Numbered from the stretch's first letter, positions 21,330-31,434 are shown. The stretch is DNA of 64,000 nucleotides from Bacteroidaceae bacterium (GCA_017534815.1 JAFXVS010000050.1:1-64000), one strand, 5' to 3'. The notes: generated by a model from the letters alone, not told the origin. Numbers and translations: made by a program.

Positions 21330-22961
21330 TTACATGCCTGGAAATTGAAAGAATGGAAAACCTCCTCCATTCTGAGGCGTTCTTTCCTTAAGCTCTTGGA
21401 TGTGGGGCTCAAAGTCCTTGTCAAAGCGGGCGATGTTTTGGTCGAGAAATTCGAGGCGGTCGGCAAGCCATTGTTTTAGCACTTTGATTTCCTCGTCGTA
21501 TGAACTGACACGATAAGCAGCAAACCATGAGATGGCATCGCCCCCTCCCATACCACCAAAGTTTCCAAACCCACCTGGCATCGGAAAACCACCAAACCCG
21601 CCAAATCCTCCTTGTGCTGACTGTTGTTCATTATTGGATGCTGGCTGTTTGTCTTTTTCTACGAAGAGCTCGGGATATTCCTTGAAATGTCTTTCTTTTG
21701 CTTGTGCTACAGTCTTGGCGTGCTGATCAATGTACGCATTGATTGCCTTGTTGCTGAGAATGGTCTTGCGCAGTTGTTGGTATCGTGTCTTGACCGCCTT
21801 GCGGAAAGCTGGATCTTGCAGAAGCCGTTGCCAGAAGGCTGGGGTGGGTTGTGTATTGCCACCTTCAAAACACCATGCGTCTATTTTGTTTGCATTGCAG
21901 AAGTTGCAATTACCATAAGCGAGATTATAGTCCCACATGGGACCAGCAAAGAGTTTTCCACCAGTCCCATCAGCATGTTGTCGTTCCTTATAAAAATAGG
22001 CGCTACGTTTGTAGCCGTCTGCATTGAGGCTTAACTCTGTATGAATGAAGTAATCGACGAATGATGCTACGTCAATGTATTTTGCATAACCTTCCTTGGG
22101 GTCTGCAAAAGTTTCTGATTGGATGTTTTTTTCCATTTCGTCCACAAAATTCTCAATGTATGTCATCTGTTCGGGTTGCAGATTCTTTTTCTTTGGGTAG
22201 ATGCATGACCACGTGATTCTGCTGGTCATGATGCCCTCACCGATGCCAGGTACTTTCGAGGGAAAAGTCGCATCCTCTTCATTGTAGGTATCAATACGCA
22301 AGAGGTAGCCACCTGTTAAATTCACTCCTTCGATGTCTGTCTTTTTCAGTTTAGGGATATTTACACGTTCGTCACCTCGCTTAATTGCTTCAGAGAAGAT
22401 GTAAACACCAATATATTCACCATCCATCAAAACTTCCACCATTTGAGTGCGTGGTGCCCAATGTCCCATTTCACGCCATAAGTGGAAGGCCAACGGGTCA
22501 CGTACCATAGATACGTCATTGTAAGGGCACAGCAATACCCAGTCACTACCTGCAGGCATCCCCAGAAGCCCCACTTTCACTTCCTTTCCATCGCTATCCC
22601 GTGTTTCCAATGTGTATTTTTTCTGATTGAACGCCAGTGAACTGTTGCCGCGCAACTTGATACCAATGTAGCCATCATAATCCTTCATCTTCATCTTGGC
22701 CATCACCTTTTTTTGAGCATTTAATGCCGTATCTGTGGTGATGGTGATGACGGGCAAATCAGAGTCCAAGTGCTCCATTTTTGTGTGTTCTACTTTGGGA
22801 AACATATTTCCAAAGTTCATGCTCCCGAAATTAAAGTTCCCCATATTCATCCCTCCGAAGTTGAAACCTCCGAATTGAGCGGATAGGTTGGAGGGTACCA
22901 TGTAAGCTATGAAAGCCAATAGAAAGGCTGCATTCTTAATGTTACATTTAGTTTGTTTCAT
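21330..22961 (-). CDS. Secreted CotH-family protein
   Basis: The start at 22961 is preferred over the longer frame (23030) because it gives a signal peptide (MKQTKCNIKNAAFLLAFIAY) and avoids overlap with the addA stop; the product is 543 residues. CotH proteins have an atypical protein-kinase fold; in Bacteroidetes they are exported. Family features are KLRGNSSLAFNQKKYTLE, FHLWREMGHWAPRT, MDGEYIGVYIFSEAIKRG and the active-site-like GPMWDYNLAYGN. Met/Asn/Gly/Phe-rich repeats follow the signal peptide (FNFGGMNMGNFNFGSMNFG) and a Gly/Phe run lies at about residues 465-495. It lies between addA and addB in the same orientation, with gaps of 32 and 27 nt, an unusual place for a secreted protein. 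Confidence 0.88.
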   Translation of the reverse strand: MKQTKCNIKNAAFLLAFIAYMVPSNLSAQFGGFNFGGMNMGNFNFGSMNFGNMFPKVEHTKMEHLDSDLPVITITTDTALNAQKKVMAKMKMKDYDGYIGIKLRGNSSLAFNQKKYTLETRDSDGKEVKVGLLGMPAGSDWVLLCPYNDVSMVRDPLAFHLWREMGHWAPRTQMVEVLMDGEYIGVYIFSEAIKRGDERVNIPKLKKTDIEGVNLTGGYLLRIDTYNEEDATFPSKVPGIGEGIMTSRITWSCIYPKKKNLQPEQMTYIENFVDEMEKNIQSETFADPKEGYAKYIDVASFVDYFIHTELSLNADGYKRSAYFYKERQHADGTGGKLFAGPMWDYNLAYGNCNFCNANKIDAWCFEGGNTQPTPAFWQRLLQDPAFRKAVKTRYQQLRKTILSNKAINAYIDQHAKTVAQAKERHFKEYPELFVEKDKQPASNNEQQSAQGGFGGFGGFPMPGGFGNFGGMGGGDAISWFAAYRVSSYDEEIKVLKQWLADRLEFLDQNIARFDKDFEPHIQELKERTPQNGGGFPFFQFPGM

Positions 22962-22993
22962 TTTACGTTGATTATAAAAAGCGTTAGTAAAAA

Positions 22994-25900
22994 TTATACA
23001 GGAATGATAATGTTGTCGAGAATATACCATAGATAGGCCTTCACATCGGTGTAGCCAATCTGTAACAAAAGTCGTTTGTATTCTTCAATTTGTTTCTTAT
23101 TTTCAGATGGGGCTAAAAACGTGCCATCTGCATTTTGTTTCACAGCTCCTTGTGCTGTCTTGTAGTCAATGATAATGGCTTGGTTGCCTTTCACAACTAC
23201 TCGGTCTGGACGTTTGGTAGCTTGCAGCTGATTTTCCAAGAACAGAATGGCACGTTCGTTGAGAGCCTGCCAATCTTTTGAGAACCATTCAGGGTGTTCA
23301 TCGGCAATTCTTTCAATCATTGTCGTGACTTCTCTTTGTGCCTTTTCGGTATCAAGCAGTGATCCAAAACATCCTTTCGATTCCAATATATGAATGGCAT
23401 GTGGTACATCATCGCGGGTGTGGATGTGTTGGAAAATGTTATGATAGAGGTTGCCAAGACTTATGAGACGGATATGCTCAGTGTGTGCTTGTGTCTGCGG
23501 ATTGAGTGAGTCTTCGTTGATGAATATGTCAGAATCATAACTTTGCTTGAACTCTGCGATGGAGGGGTTTGAAACAAATGATACAGGCAGCGGGTCATAT
23601 TCGCATTCTATCACATTTTTTTCCTTCTCTTGGACTTTTTGTTGGGTTGGCACAATGCTTCCATATTCGTATTGAGTAATCACATCGTTGATGTCCCTTT
23701 TCTCCATCATGTCTGGCATAGATTTTATCAGGAACATCTGAGCATTCTCAATCTTGGCGTTTTCATCTGGCATTTCTCCAATTTTATTGCCTGTCAAGAT
23801 GATGAGATTATGTTTTGCACGTGTGAAGGCCACATACAAAACATTGATATTGTCCACAAGGGTCTTTAGTTCCTCGTCTTTTCTGTCTTGGGCAAAGAGA
23901 CTGTTATCCTTGGCTTTGCTGACACTGATGGGCAATAATGGCATGGATTTGTAGGGAGAAGTTTTGGGAATACACCACATCACTTCTGAATTCTTAGGTT
24001 TGATAGACCAAGAACATGATGGAATGATGACGCTGTGGAACTCCAATCCTTTTGATTTGTGCATGGTCATGATGCGGATTCCATCGACAGTTCCATTGGG
24101 AATGGTCTTTTCGCATAGTCGCTCATCCCATGCTCGCAGGAAGGAATCAAGATCTGTAAGATTCTCTTCGCAGAATTGCTCTACAATGTCATTAAAATAG
24201 AAGAGATAGGCATCTTGATGGGGTTGCAGTCCGAGTTGAAAAATCTGATATATATTCTCAATTTGTTCAGTGATGGGCTTATAATACATTTTAGTCCGAG
24301 CTTCTTCATTGAAAGCTTCAGGAATGATTCCCACATGATAGGTGAGTGTAGTCAAATGTAATAGATTATCTGGCTCTGCTAAAACTCTTAAAGCACAGAT
24401 AATGATGTTGATGACTGGGGATGCATCCAAGCGGAAAGCATCGTCCGACACCACCTTTGCATTTACGACTTCTGGATGATTGTTAAAGTAATCGCTGATA
24501 ATTGCAGCCTCTTTGTTGGTTCGGATTAAGATGGTTATATCATTGGAATCCACTCCGTTGTCCATTAATTCTTTTACCGATAGTAGAATGCGTTGTAAGG
24601 TAGTCTGGTCAAGTTGAAAATCCTGGGCATCTTCAGGAGCAATTCCATGATAGTCAATATTCTCAATTCGTACAAATCCGTCTTCTTTCTTCTTATGGGC
24701 GATTTGTTGTACGTCGCTATATGCAAAATGGAGGTCGGGGCAATCTTCCTTCAATAATTCGATGGCGTTTTTGAACAGCTCATTGTTGAACTCTACCACA
24801 TGCTTGGATGAACGATAATTGTAGGCAGCAGGTATTTTGCCTAATAAATTCATCAAATCTTCATCTTTTTCAATGTCATTCAGAATCCGCCAGTCGGAGT
24901 TTCGGAAACGATAAATACTTTGCTTCACATCGCCTACAATCAGGCAAGAACCATCGGTGGCGAGACTATTGAGAATAAGCGGTTTGAAGTTTTTCCATTG
25001 CAAGGTCGAAGTGTCTTGAAACTCATCAATCATAATGTGCTTGATGGTGGCACCTGTCTTTTCGTAGATGAAGGGAATGTCTTGTTTGTTGATGACATTG
25101 CGTAGAAAATTGGCAGTCTCTGACAAGAGAAAGCGGTTGTTTTCTTCGTTTAATGACTTCACCGTCTTGCTGATCTCATTCAGGAGCATCAGCGAATAGA
25201 GGTGCTGACCGATAGCATTGACTGTATATAGATGACTAACATACTCTTGATGCTTCTCAAAAGCTTCGTTCAGCATGGGCATGAGTACAGTTTCCACTTG
25301 TGGTGGTCGTGTACTTTGTTTCTTGGTTGTTTTCTTGAACCATTTATCTACATTGGTGGTGTATTCCTTAATGTCATCAGAAAACGTTCCTCTGCTGTTG
25401 TTGGTTGGCTCTTTGATGTTGTAGTCACGCACTTTTTCCATGAAGTTTACAATCTTCGTGGAAGCCTCTTTATCTGGAATGCCCAATTGTTTGTATGCCT
25501 CTATCATTTGAGCGCCCAAATCTGTCACGGCTTTTTTCTTGACTTCCAGATAAACATTGATGGTGTTGCGGTATTGGAGGATAATTTTGGAATCTGTGAT
25601 AATTTCTCTGACTTTCTCTCCATGAATGAGATAGTTCTCTTTGAATATGTTCTTACCGAACTCCTTCACTGTATCTTCAACCTGCCACGAGTGATTCTCC
25701 TTGATTTTCTCCTCAATGAATTCAATGATAGTGCGGAATTCACTGGAGCCCTCTTTCATATTCTCGATGATTTGGTCAATGGCTTCCGACAACACCTCCG
25801 ATTCATCTAGCTCCACTTTCATGTTGGTGGACAAATCTAGTTCGTTGGCTAAATCACGCACAATATCCTGAAAGAAGGAATCAATTGTTTCAATGTGGAA

Positions 25901-26275
25901 ACGACTGTAGTCGTGTACGATGTTTTCCAGTGCCTTCTGTGTTCGTTGTCTGATTTTTGTTCTGTTGAAATGCTCCAAGTCAGTTTTGTAGGGTTCTTCT
26001 TGCCATTGGGGTAATGCCTTCATCGCCTTGATATTCTCCAATATCTTCTCCACGTATGCCTCAGATTTCTTCAGTCCATGGCTGATACCATACAATGTCC
26101 CTAAAATGCGTTGTTTCATTTCTGCCGTCGCTTTGTTGGTGAAGGTGACAGCAAGAATGTTCTGATATGCCATCGGATTCACGGTCAGGAGAGTGATGTA
26201 TTCCACTGCTAATGTGAAGGTCTTGCCTGAGCCAGCCGATGCTTTATAGATTCTGATAGGTTTTAGGGGTTCCAT
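22994..26275 (-). CDS. addA: AddA-like UvrD-family helicase/exonuclease
   Basis: A superfamily 1A helicase-nuclease of 1093 residues, partner of AddB in recombinational repair. Helicase motifs in order: Walker A KASAGSGKTFTLAVEY at the N-terminus, motif II IDEFQDTSTLQW, motif III GDVKQSIYRFRNSDWRI, motif V TMHKSKGLEFHSVIIP and motif VI VAFTRAKHNLI. The C-terminal RecB-like nuclease domain has IIDYKTAQG. The start at 26275 (MEPLKPIRIY) is preferred; the longer start at 26284 overlaps the upstream gene by 7 nt and is also possible. The Walker A motif so close to the N-terminus is normal for this family. Confidence 0.92.
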   Translation of the reverse strand: MEPLKPIRIYKASAGSGKTFTLAVEYITLLTVNPMAYQNILAVTFTNKATAEMKQRILGTLYGISHGLKKSEAYVEKILENIKAMKALPQWQEEPYKTDLEHFNRTKIRQRTQKALENIVHDYSRFHIETIDSFFQDIVRDLANELDLSTNMKVELDESEVLSEAIDQIIENMKEGSSEFRTIIEFIEEKIKENHSWQVEDTVKEFGKNIFKENYLIHGEKVREIITDSKIILQYRNTINVYLEVKKKAVTDLGAQMIEAYKQLGIPDKEASTKIVNFMEKVRDYNIKEPTNNSRGTFSDDIKEYTTNVDKWFKKTTKKQSTRPPQVETVLMPMLNEAFEKHQEYVSHLYTVNAIGQHLYSLMLLNEISKTVKSLNEENNRFLLSETANFLRNVINKQDIPFIYEKTGATIKHIMIDEFQDTSTLQWKNFKPLILNSLATDGSCLIVGDVKQSIYRFRNSDWRILNDIEKDEDLMNLLGKIPAAYNYRSSKHVVEFNNELFKNAIELLKEDCPDLHFAYSDVQQIAHKKKEDGFVRIENIDYHGIAPEDAQDFQLDQTTLQRILLSVKELMDNGVDSNDITILIRTNKEAAIISDYFNNHPEVVNAKVVSDDAFRLDASPVINIIICALRVLAEPDNLLHLTTLTYHVGIIPEAFNEEARTKMYYKPITEQIENIYQIFQLGLQPHQDAYLFYFNDIVEQFCEENLTDLDSFLRAWDERLCEKTIPNGTVDGIRIMTMHKSKGLEFHSVIIPSCSWSIKPKNSEVMWCIPKTSPYKSMPLLPISVSKAKDNSLFAQDRKDEELKTLVDNINVLYVAFTRAKHNLIILTGNKIGEMPDENAKIENAQMFLIKSMPDMMEKRDINDVITQYEYGSIVPTQQKVQEKEKNVIECEYDPLPVSFVSNPSIAEFKQSYDSDIFINEDSLNPQTQAHTEHIRLISLGNLYHNIFQHIHTRDDVPHAIHILESKGCFGSLLDTEKAQREVTTMIERIADEHPEWFSKDWQALNERAILFLENQLQATKRPDRVVVKGNQAIIIDYKTAQGAVKQNADGTFLAPSENKKQIEEYKRLLLQIGYTDVKAYLWYILDNIIIPV

Positions 26276-26277
26276 TA

Positions 26278-26814
26278 TTAACAAGTGATTATTTCATTCA
26301 TCTGTATGTCGTGCGGTTCCGTTGGAATGGAGGGAAGCAACTGAAAGGGAAATGCGATACCGATGAGAGGGCACTTTAGATGTGGCAATAGACGGTCATA
26401 ATACCCCTTGCCCCGTCCAAGTCGTTCTCCTCGTTGAGTGAATGCCATTCCTGGGATGATGGCAAGGTCTATCTGGGAATACTCCGTAAAGAGTGTACCG
26501 GATGATTCTTGGATTCCAAACGCAGCACCAGTATTCATTGTTTCCTCACCTTCATATATATGGAGAGCGAGGACGTCGCCGACTACAGAAGGAAGCAAGA
26601 CTGTGTAACCCTGTGCATACAACGTACGAATGAGGTCATGAGTACAAACCTCATCAGGAAGAGAATGGTACAAGAGGATGATGTGGCAGTTCTCTTCTCG
26701 TTTGATGCGTTCAAGCAAGGTGCGTTTGATGCATTGGCTGTATGTATGGATCTGGTCGGTGGTATGCTGCTTTTTTCTTGCCCGAACCAATTCCCTGAGT
26801 TCCTTTTTGGTCAT
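26278..26814 (-). CDS. 5-formyltetrahydrofolate cyclo-ligase
   Basis: A 178-residue enzyme converting 5-formyl-THF to 5,10-methenyl-THF with ATP. The N-terminus MTKKELRELVRARKK and the ATP-binding loop RLGRGKGYYDRLLPHL identify the family, and length is normal. Because the conserved N-terminal basic helix begins at the first Met, the start at 26814 seems real, even though it lies 104 nt inside the 3' end of ctpA. Confidence 0.9.
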   Translation of the reverse strand: MTKKELRELVRARKKQHTTDQIHTYSQCIKRTLLERIKREENCHIILLYHSLPDEVCTHDLIRTLYAQGYTVLLPSVVGDVLALHIYEGEETMNTGAAFGIQESSGTLFTEYSQIDLAIIPGMAFTQRGERLGRGKGYYDRLLPHLKCPLIGIAFPFQLLPSIPTEPHDIQMNEIITC

Positions 26815-28438
26815 TGAGAGCCGGTTTAGTTTGTTTGGTCTTGAACAGTTGTATGGCTTTTTCTAATGTGGCATCGTTGCGGTTAAGGTACTGTACATAA
26901 TCGCTCATCTCAAGAATGTTGTAAATAATGCTGCCATAAATGGCTTGTTCAAAAAGATGCTGAGATTTGAGTATCATGTTGTTACGGCGCAGAATACCCT
27001 TGCTGTCGGCATAGTGGATGAACGTATCTACGAGCCCTTGTCGTCGTAGGTATTTTTCTAGATCGGCAGCATTGTCGTAAGTGGAGAGTTTGGCGCGATT
27101 ATTGTCTGTGTACTCGAAACAAAACTGGGCAATCGTTCCTTGAGTGACACACTCTGTGTAGTAGGGTGTGAGGGCGGTAGTGTCTTCTGCCACAAAATAG
27201 TCGGGCATGATTCCACCTCCGCCATAGACGATTCGTCCGATGCTGGTTTTATATTTCTCGCCTGTTTGATGGATGCTGTCTTGAAAGAAGAACTCACCTC
27301 GTTCATATCGTGTGATGAGATCCATTTCATACTCCTTGGGCTGTCCTTTTACATAAGGTTTTTGAATGCATCGTCCTGCAGGGGTGTAATAACGTGCAAT
27401 GGTCAGATGGATGAGGGAACCATCAGCAAATTCAATAGGTTGCTGCACAAGTCCCTTGCCAAAAGAACGACGACCGACGATGATGCCACGATCATTATCT
27501 TGAATAGCGCCAGAGAAAATTTCTGCAGCCGATGCAGTGGTCTCATCAATTAGTACGATGAGCGGTATATCTTGATATGATCCACGTCCATCGCTGCGAT
27601 ACTCTTCACGACGTGAACGGCGTCCTTGGGTATAGACGATAAGTCTGTTTTTAGGCAGAAACTCGTTGACCATCTGGATGGCAGCAGAGAGATACCCCCC
27701 GCCATTGCCTCGCAAATCGACCACGAGCCCCTTAAAACCTTCTACCTCTAGCTCGGCGAGGGATGTGAGCAGCTCTGGATAGGTGGTCTCACCGAAATTC
27801 TTGATCTTGACATAGCCAAGCTCCTTGTTGATCATGTAGGTGGCATCTATGCTCTTGAGTGGAATGTCGCCACGCACGACCGTGAAGGACAAAGGTTTCT
27901 TTTGCCCATGACGAAGCACACCAATTTTCACCTGAGTGCCTTTCTCGCCCTTGAGACGATGAAGGGTTTCTTCGTTGGTAACCTCTTTACCCACATAAGG
28001 TTTTCCATCTACAGAAACAATCTTATCACCCGCCAAAATACCCACTTTTTCAGAGGGACCACCCTTGATGATGCCTGTGATGCGAACAGTGTCTTCACGA
28101 ATGACAAACTGGATGCCGACACCACTAAAAGATCCTTTCAAGTCATCGTTGGCAGTCTTAGCATCCTTTGCTGAAATGTAAGTGGAGTGGGGGTCAAGTT
28201 CTTCTAGAATCTTAGGCATAGACTGCTCCACAATGGAGGCGATGTCCACCGTGTCCACATATTGATCATCAATGATGTGGAGCAGATCATTTAATTTGTT
28301 CGACGAGGTATTGATGATGTTGAGGCGGTTACCAGCAAAGCGGTTGGCGAAGAAGGTGCCAATGATGATGCCCACGATCACGCTGACTGCAATGATGATG
28401 GGTACCCAACGATTATTTCTGTTGATGTTATTGCTCAT
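26711..28438 (-). CDS. ctpA: S41 C-terminal processing peptidase (CtpA-type)
   Basis: A 575-residue periplasmic serine protease with an N-terminal membrane anchor (VPIIIAVSVIVGIIIGTFFA), a PDZ domain (about 90-180, GVGIQFVIREDTVRITGII) and an S41 catalytic domain. The catalytic Ser is in DETTASAAEIFSGA and the Lys in RRSFGKGLVQQP. The last 34 residues, rich in Lys/Gln/His, overlap the start of the cyclo-ligase gene in another frame and look like a read-through extension. Such proteases trim envelope proteins at their C-termini. The gene follows the deaminase gene by 6 nt. Confidence 0.92.
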   Translation of the reverse strand: MSNNINRNNRWVPIIIAVSVIVGIIIGTFFANRFAGNRLNIINTSSNKLNDLLHIIDDQYVDTVDIASIVEQSMPKILEELDPHSTYISAKDAKTANDDLKGSFSGVGIQFVIREDTVRITGIIKGGPSEKVGILAGDKIVSVDGKPYVGKEVTNEETLHRLKGEKGTQVKIGVLRHGQKKPLSFTVVRGDIPLKSIDATYMINKELGYVKIKNFGETTYPELLTSLAELEVEGFKGLVVDLRGNGGGYLSAAIQMVNEFLPKNRLIVYTQGRRSRREEYRSDGRGSYQDIPLIVLIDETTASAAEIFSGAIQDNDRGIIVGRRSFGKGLVQQPIEFADGSLIHLTIARYYTPAGRCIQKPYVKGQPKEYEMDLITRYERGEFFFQDSIHQTGEKYKTSIGRIVYGGGGIMPDYFVAEDTTALTPYYTECVTQGTIAQFCFEYTDNNRAKLSTYDNAADLEKYLRRQGLVDTFIHYADSKGILRRNNMILKSQHLFEQAIYGSIIYNILEMSDYVQYLNRNDATLEKAIQLFKTKQTKPALNDQKGTQGIGSGKKKAAYHRPDPYIQPMHQTHLA

Positions 28439-28444
28439 GTAGTT

Positions 28445-28915
28445 TTACTCGGTTGTTGAAGAAGCTTCTTTTTCGTATTTGGGCTCGTCAGGATTGATAT
28501 ACTCTACTTTGATGTTTGCGCGTTGTAAAAGTTTAATACCATCTTCCAATCTATAATGTTCTGAATAGACCACGCGTTTGATGCCTGCTTGAATGATGAG
28601 TTTCGCACACTCAATGCAAGGTGAGGCTGTTACGTAAAGGGTGGCACCGTCACTGGAATTGTGGCTGCGTGCTAATTTAGTGATGGCATTGGCCTCCGCA
28701 TGAAGTACGTAGGGCTTGGTGACGTTGTTGTCATCTTCGCAGATATTTTCGAATCCAGAAGGAGTGCCATTGTAACCATCGGAGATGATGGCTTTGTTTT
28801 TCACGACGAGGGCACCTACCTGACGACGTTTGCAGTAGGAGTTTTCTGCCCAGATGCGTGCCATTCGCACGTAGCGGCAGTCGAGATGGTATAGTTTCTT
28901 TTCTTGATCAGTCAT
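28445..28915 (-). CDS. dCMP deaminase-like zinc deaminase
   Basis: A 156-residue member of the cytidine/deoxycytidylate deaminase family, which supplies dUMP for dTTP synthesis. Zinc site: His and catalytic Glu in VLHAEANAIT, and cysteines in TASPCIECAKLII. The start at 28915 is chosen over 28936 because the latter overlaps the upstream stop (28920). ComEB-type annotations are common for such proteins, but nothing here suggests competence. Confidence 0.88.
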   Translation of the reverse strand: MTDQEKKLYHLDCRYVRMARIWAENSYCKRRQVGALVVKNKAIISDGYNGTPSGFENICEDDNNVTKPYVLHAEANAITKLARSHNSSDGATLYVTASPCIECAKLIIQAGIKRVVYSEHYRLEDGIKLLQRANIKVEYINPDEPKYEKEASSTTE

Positions 28916-28919
28916 AATG

Positions 28920-29360
28920 TTATCTAATTGTTCCAAATCGAATCGTGTTTTGGTTGTTGTCGTTAAGATACATGTACTCAGCTCCGCTGGTGTAGGAAAT
29001 GACGGAGGAGAGTATGTTGAGTAGTTGGTTGTCGAAAAGATTATCCGTGTTTGGCTTTTCTGTCAGTCGGAGTGTGATGGTTTGGTGTTTGCCATCAGCT
29101 TGCCAAGTACCTGAGAACGCTACGTTGGAGGAAAGGCGCCCTTGGAATGTCCCCGATGAGAACGATATGAAATAGCAGCTCCTGTCGGTGTCTGTATAAA
29201 AATTTTGAGTCTCTTTTGAGTTAGTGACACCATTGATGACAACCCCGTTCATATACCAAGTCCTGCCTACGAAGATTTCGTCAATGTCGTCTTCGCGTTT
29301 GCATGCACTCAGAACGAGGAGTGTCAGGGTGATCGTGAGGATGGTTTGTATTCGTCTCAT
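28920..29360 (-). CDS. Lipoprotein, DUF4847-like
   Basis: A 146-residue lipoprotein from the ATG at 29360 (MRRIQTILTITLTLLVLSAC; Cys20 is the lipidation site); the longer upstream frame overlaps the M3 peptidase gene and is rejected. The mature part (IFVGRTWYMNGVVING, then a beta-rich FSGTWQADGKHQTITLRL) is a small lipocalin-like sheet as in DUF4847 proteins. Function unknown. It lies 16 nt after the peptidase gene and 4 nt before the deaminase gene. Confidence 0.7.
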   Translation of the reverse strand: MRRIQTILTITLTLLVLSACKREDDIDEIFVGRTWYMNGVVINGVTNSKETQNFYTDTDRSCYFISFSSGTFQGRLSSNVAFSGTWQADGKHQTITLRLTEKPNTDNLFDNQLLNILSSVISYTSGAEYMYLNDNNQNTIRFGTIR

Positions 29361-29376
29361 GTTGATATTGTTTGTG

Positions 29377-31434
29377 TTATTGAATTCCGTTGCGATGGAG
29401 TAGGGCATCAATGGTGGGTTCTTGTCCACGGAAACGTTTGTAGAGCACCATTGGGTGTTCTGTGCCTCCACGAGAGAGGATATTCTCACGAAAAGAATGA
29501 GCCGTTTCTTTATCGAAGATACCCCGTTCTTTGAAAAGTGAGAAGGCGTCTGCATCGAGTACTTCAGCCCATTTATAACTATAGTAGCCTGCAGAGTAGC
29601 CGCCAGCCATGATGTGAGAAAACTGCACCGTCATGCATGTGTTATCGACTTGTGGCAGCAACTGGGTGCGGTGCCAGGCTTGACGCTCAAAATCGATGAG
29701 GTTGGCATGGAAGTTTTCTGTCATCGTATAGAAGGCCATATCAAGTAAACCAAAACTAACTTGTCGCATGCATGCGTAGGCTACATTGAAATTGCGGCTG
29801 GCTGTGATACGGTCAAGAAGGTCTTGTGGAATGGGATCACCAGTTTCGTAATGCGTGGCGAAAGTATTAAGGAAGTCTTTTTCTATGCTGTAGTTTTCCA
29901 TAAACTGCGAGGGTAGTTCTACAAAATCCCAATACACATTGGTTCCAGAAAGGGTGCGATAGGTGGTGTTGGCAAAAATGCCATGCAATGAATGTCCAAA
30001 CTCATGCAAAAAGGTTTCCACCTCGCCCAGGGTGAGTAGAGCAGGCTTTGTGTCAGTGGGTTTGGAAAGGTTCATGACGATGGAAACTTGTGGACGCGAG
30101 TTATTGCCTTTCTTGTCTTTCCACTGTTCTTTGAACGAAGTCATCCATGCTCCAGATTTCTTGGAAGTGCGAGGATGGAAGTCACAATAAAATAGTGCCA
30201 AGTAACGACCGTCTTGGTCGATTACATCGTATGCTTCCACATCAGGATGATAGACGGGCACATTCGGATTCTTGTGGAAGGTGATGCCATACAACCGTGT
30301 GGCCAATCCAAAGACACCTTGCTTAACTTTCGAGAGTTCAAAATATGGTCGAAGCATCTCGCTATTGATATTGAACCTGCTCTCTTTGAGTTTGTTTGCA
30401 TAGAATGGAAAGTCCCAAGACATGAAACGTCGTGGGTCATCTACCGCCAAATCATTTGGGTCGATGCGATTCTCTTGATAATACAGATCTTCGACTTCCT
30501 TCACTTCTTTCTTTGCTGTTGGCATATAAGCCTCAATCAAACTGTTGAAGAGGTTATACACATTCTCCGTTTTCTCTGCCATGCGATGCACCAGCACATA
30601 ATCGGCATAAGTGTTGAAACCTAAAAGTCGTGCCATTTCATGGCGCAGATTGACTATCTTGCCGACAATCTCCACATTGTTGTTGGCATTGTCGTGTGTA
30701 CACATCGTGTTGTAAGCCATATACATCTTCCGTCTCAGTTCGCGACGGGCAGAGTAGGTGAGAAAGGGTGTGTAGGACGGTGCTTGAAGCGTGAACACAT
30801 ACCCTTCCATTTTTTTCTCCTTGGCTGTCTGTCTTGCAAGGTCAAGGGCACTTTCAGGCAGTCCTTCAAGGTCTGCATCATCTATGATGTGAAGGATGAA
30901 ATCGTTGGTGTCCTTCAATTTGTTCTGTGAGAATTGCAAAGAGAGTACACCCAATTCTGCTGAGAGTTTGCGGAGCAGCTCTTTTTTGTCTTCAGGTAGA
31001 TGAGCACCGTTGCGCACGAAATTCTCATAACATTTGGTGAGCAGCATCTTTTGTTCAGCATTGAGACGTATGAAGTTATCTGCTGAATGATCCTCATATA
31101 CGGTCTTCACACGATGGAACAAGCCTTCATTTAGAGTAATGTTATTGGAATGCTCGGAAAGGATGGGCGCCATCTTTTGCGCCAATTCATCCATGAAGTC
31201 AGTGGTTTCAGCACTGAGCAAATTGAAGAATACTCCCGTCACTTTCGCTAAGAGTTCTCCTGTCGAATCGAGTGCTTCGATGGTGTTCTCGAAAGTGGGG
31301 ACATCAGGATTTTTGATAATCTGCTCAATTTCCCAATCTTCTTCTTCAATACCCTTCATCATGGCAGGCTCGTAGTCGGCCTCTGTGATTTTGTCGAAGG
31401 GAATGTATTCGTATGTGGTGTAAAACGGATTCAT
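29377..31434 (-). CDS. M3-family metallopeptidase (peptidyl-dipeptidase Dcp type)
   Basis: A 685-residue zinc peptidase, the full length of the Dcp/oligopeptidase A group. The zinc-binding motif is in EVETFLHEFGHSLHGIF (HEFGH), with the third ligand context in VELPSQFMENY. No signal peptide, so it acts in the cytoplasm on short peptides. The start overlaps the stop of the upstream Crp-like regulator by 4 nt, so the two are translationally coupled. Confidence 0.93.
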   Translation of the reverse strand: MNPFYTTYEYIPFDKITEADYEPAMMKGIEEEDWEIEQIIKNPDVPTFENTIEALDSTGELLAKVTGVFFNLLSAETTDFMDELAQKMAPILSEHSNNITLNEGLFHRVKTVYEDHSADNFIRLNAEQKMLLTKCYENFVRNGAHLPEDKKELLRKLSAELGVLSLQFSQNKLKDTNDFILHIIDDADLEGLPESALDLARQTAKEKKMEGYVFTLQAPSYTPFLTYSARRELRRKMYMAYNTMCTHDNANNNVEIVGKIVNLRHEMARLLGFNTYADYVLVHRMAEKTENVYNLFNSLIEAYMPTAKKEVKEVEDLYYQENRIDPNDLAVDDPRRFMSWDFPFYANKLKESRFNINSEMLRPYFELSKVKQGVFGLATRLYGITFHKNPNVPVYHPDVEAYDVIDQDGRYLALFYCDFHPRTSKKSGAWMTSFKEQWKDKKGNNSRPQVSIVMNLSKPTDTKPALLTLGEVETFLHEFGHSLHGIFANTTYRTLSGTNVYWDFVELPSQFMENYSIEKDFLNTFATHYETGDPIPQDLLDRITASRNFNVAYACMRQVSFGLLDMAFYTMTENFHANLIDFERQAWHRTQLLPQVDNTCMTVQFSHIMAGGYSAGYYSYKWAEVLDADAFSLFKERGIFDKETAHSFRENILSRGGTEHPMVLYKRFRGQEPTIDALLHRNGIQ

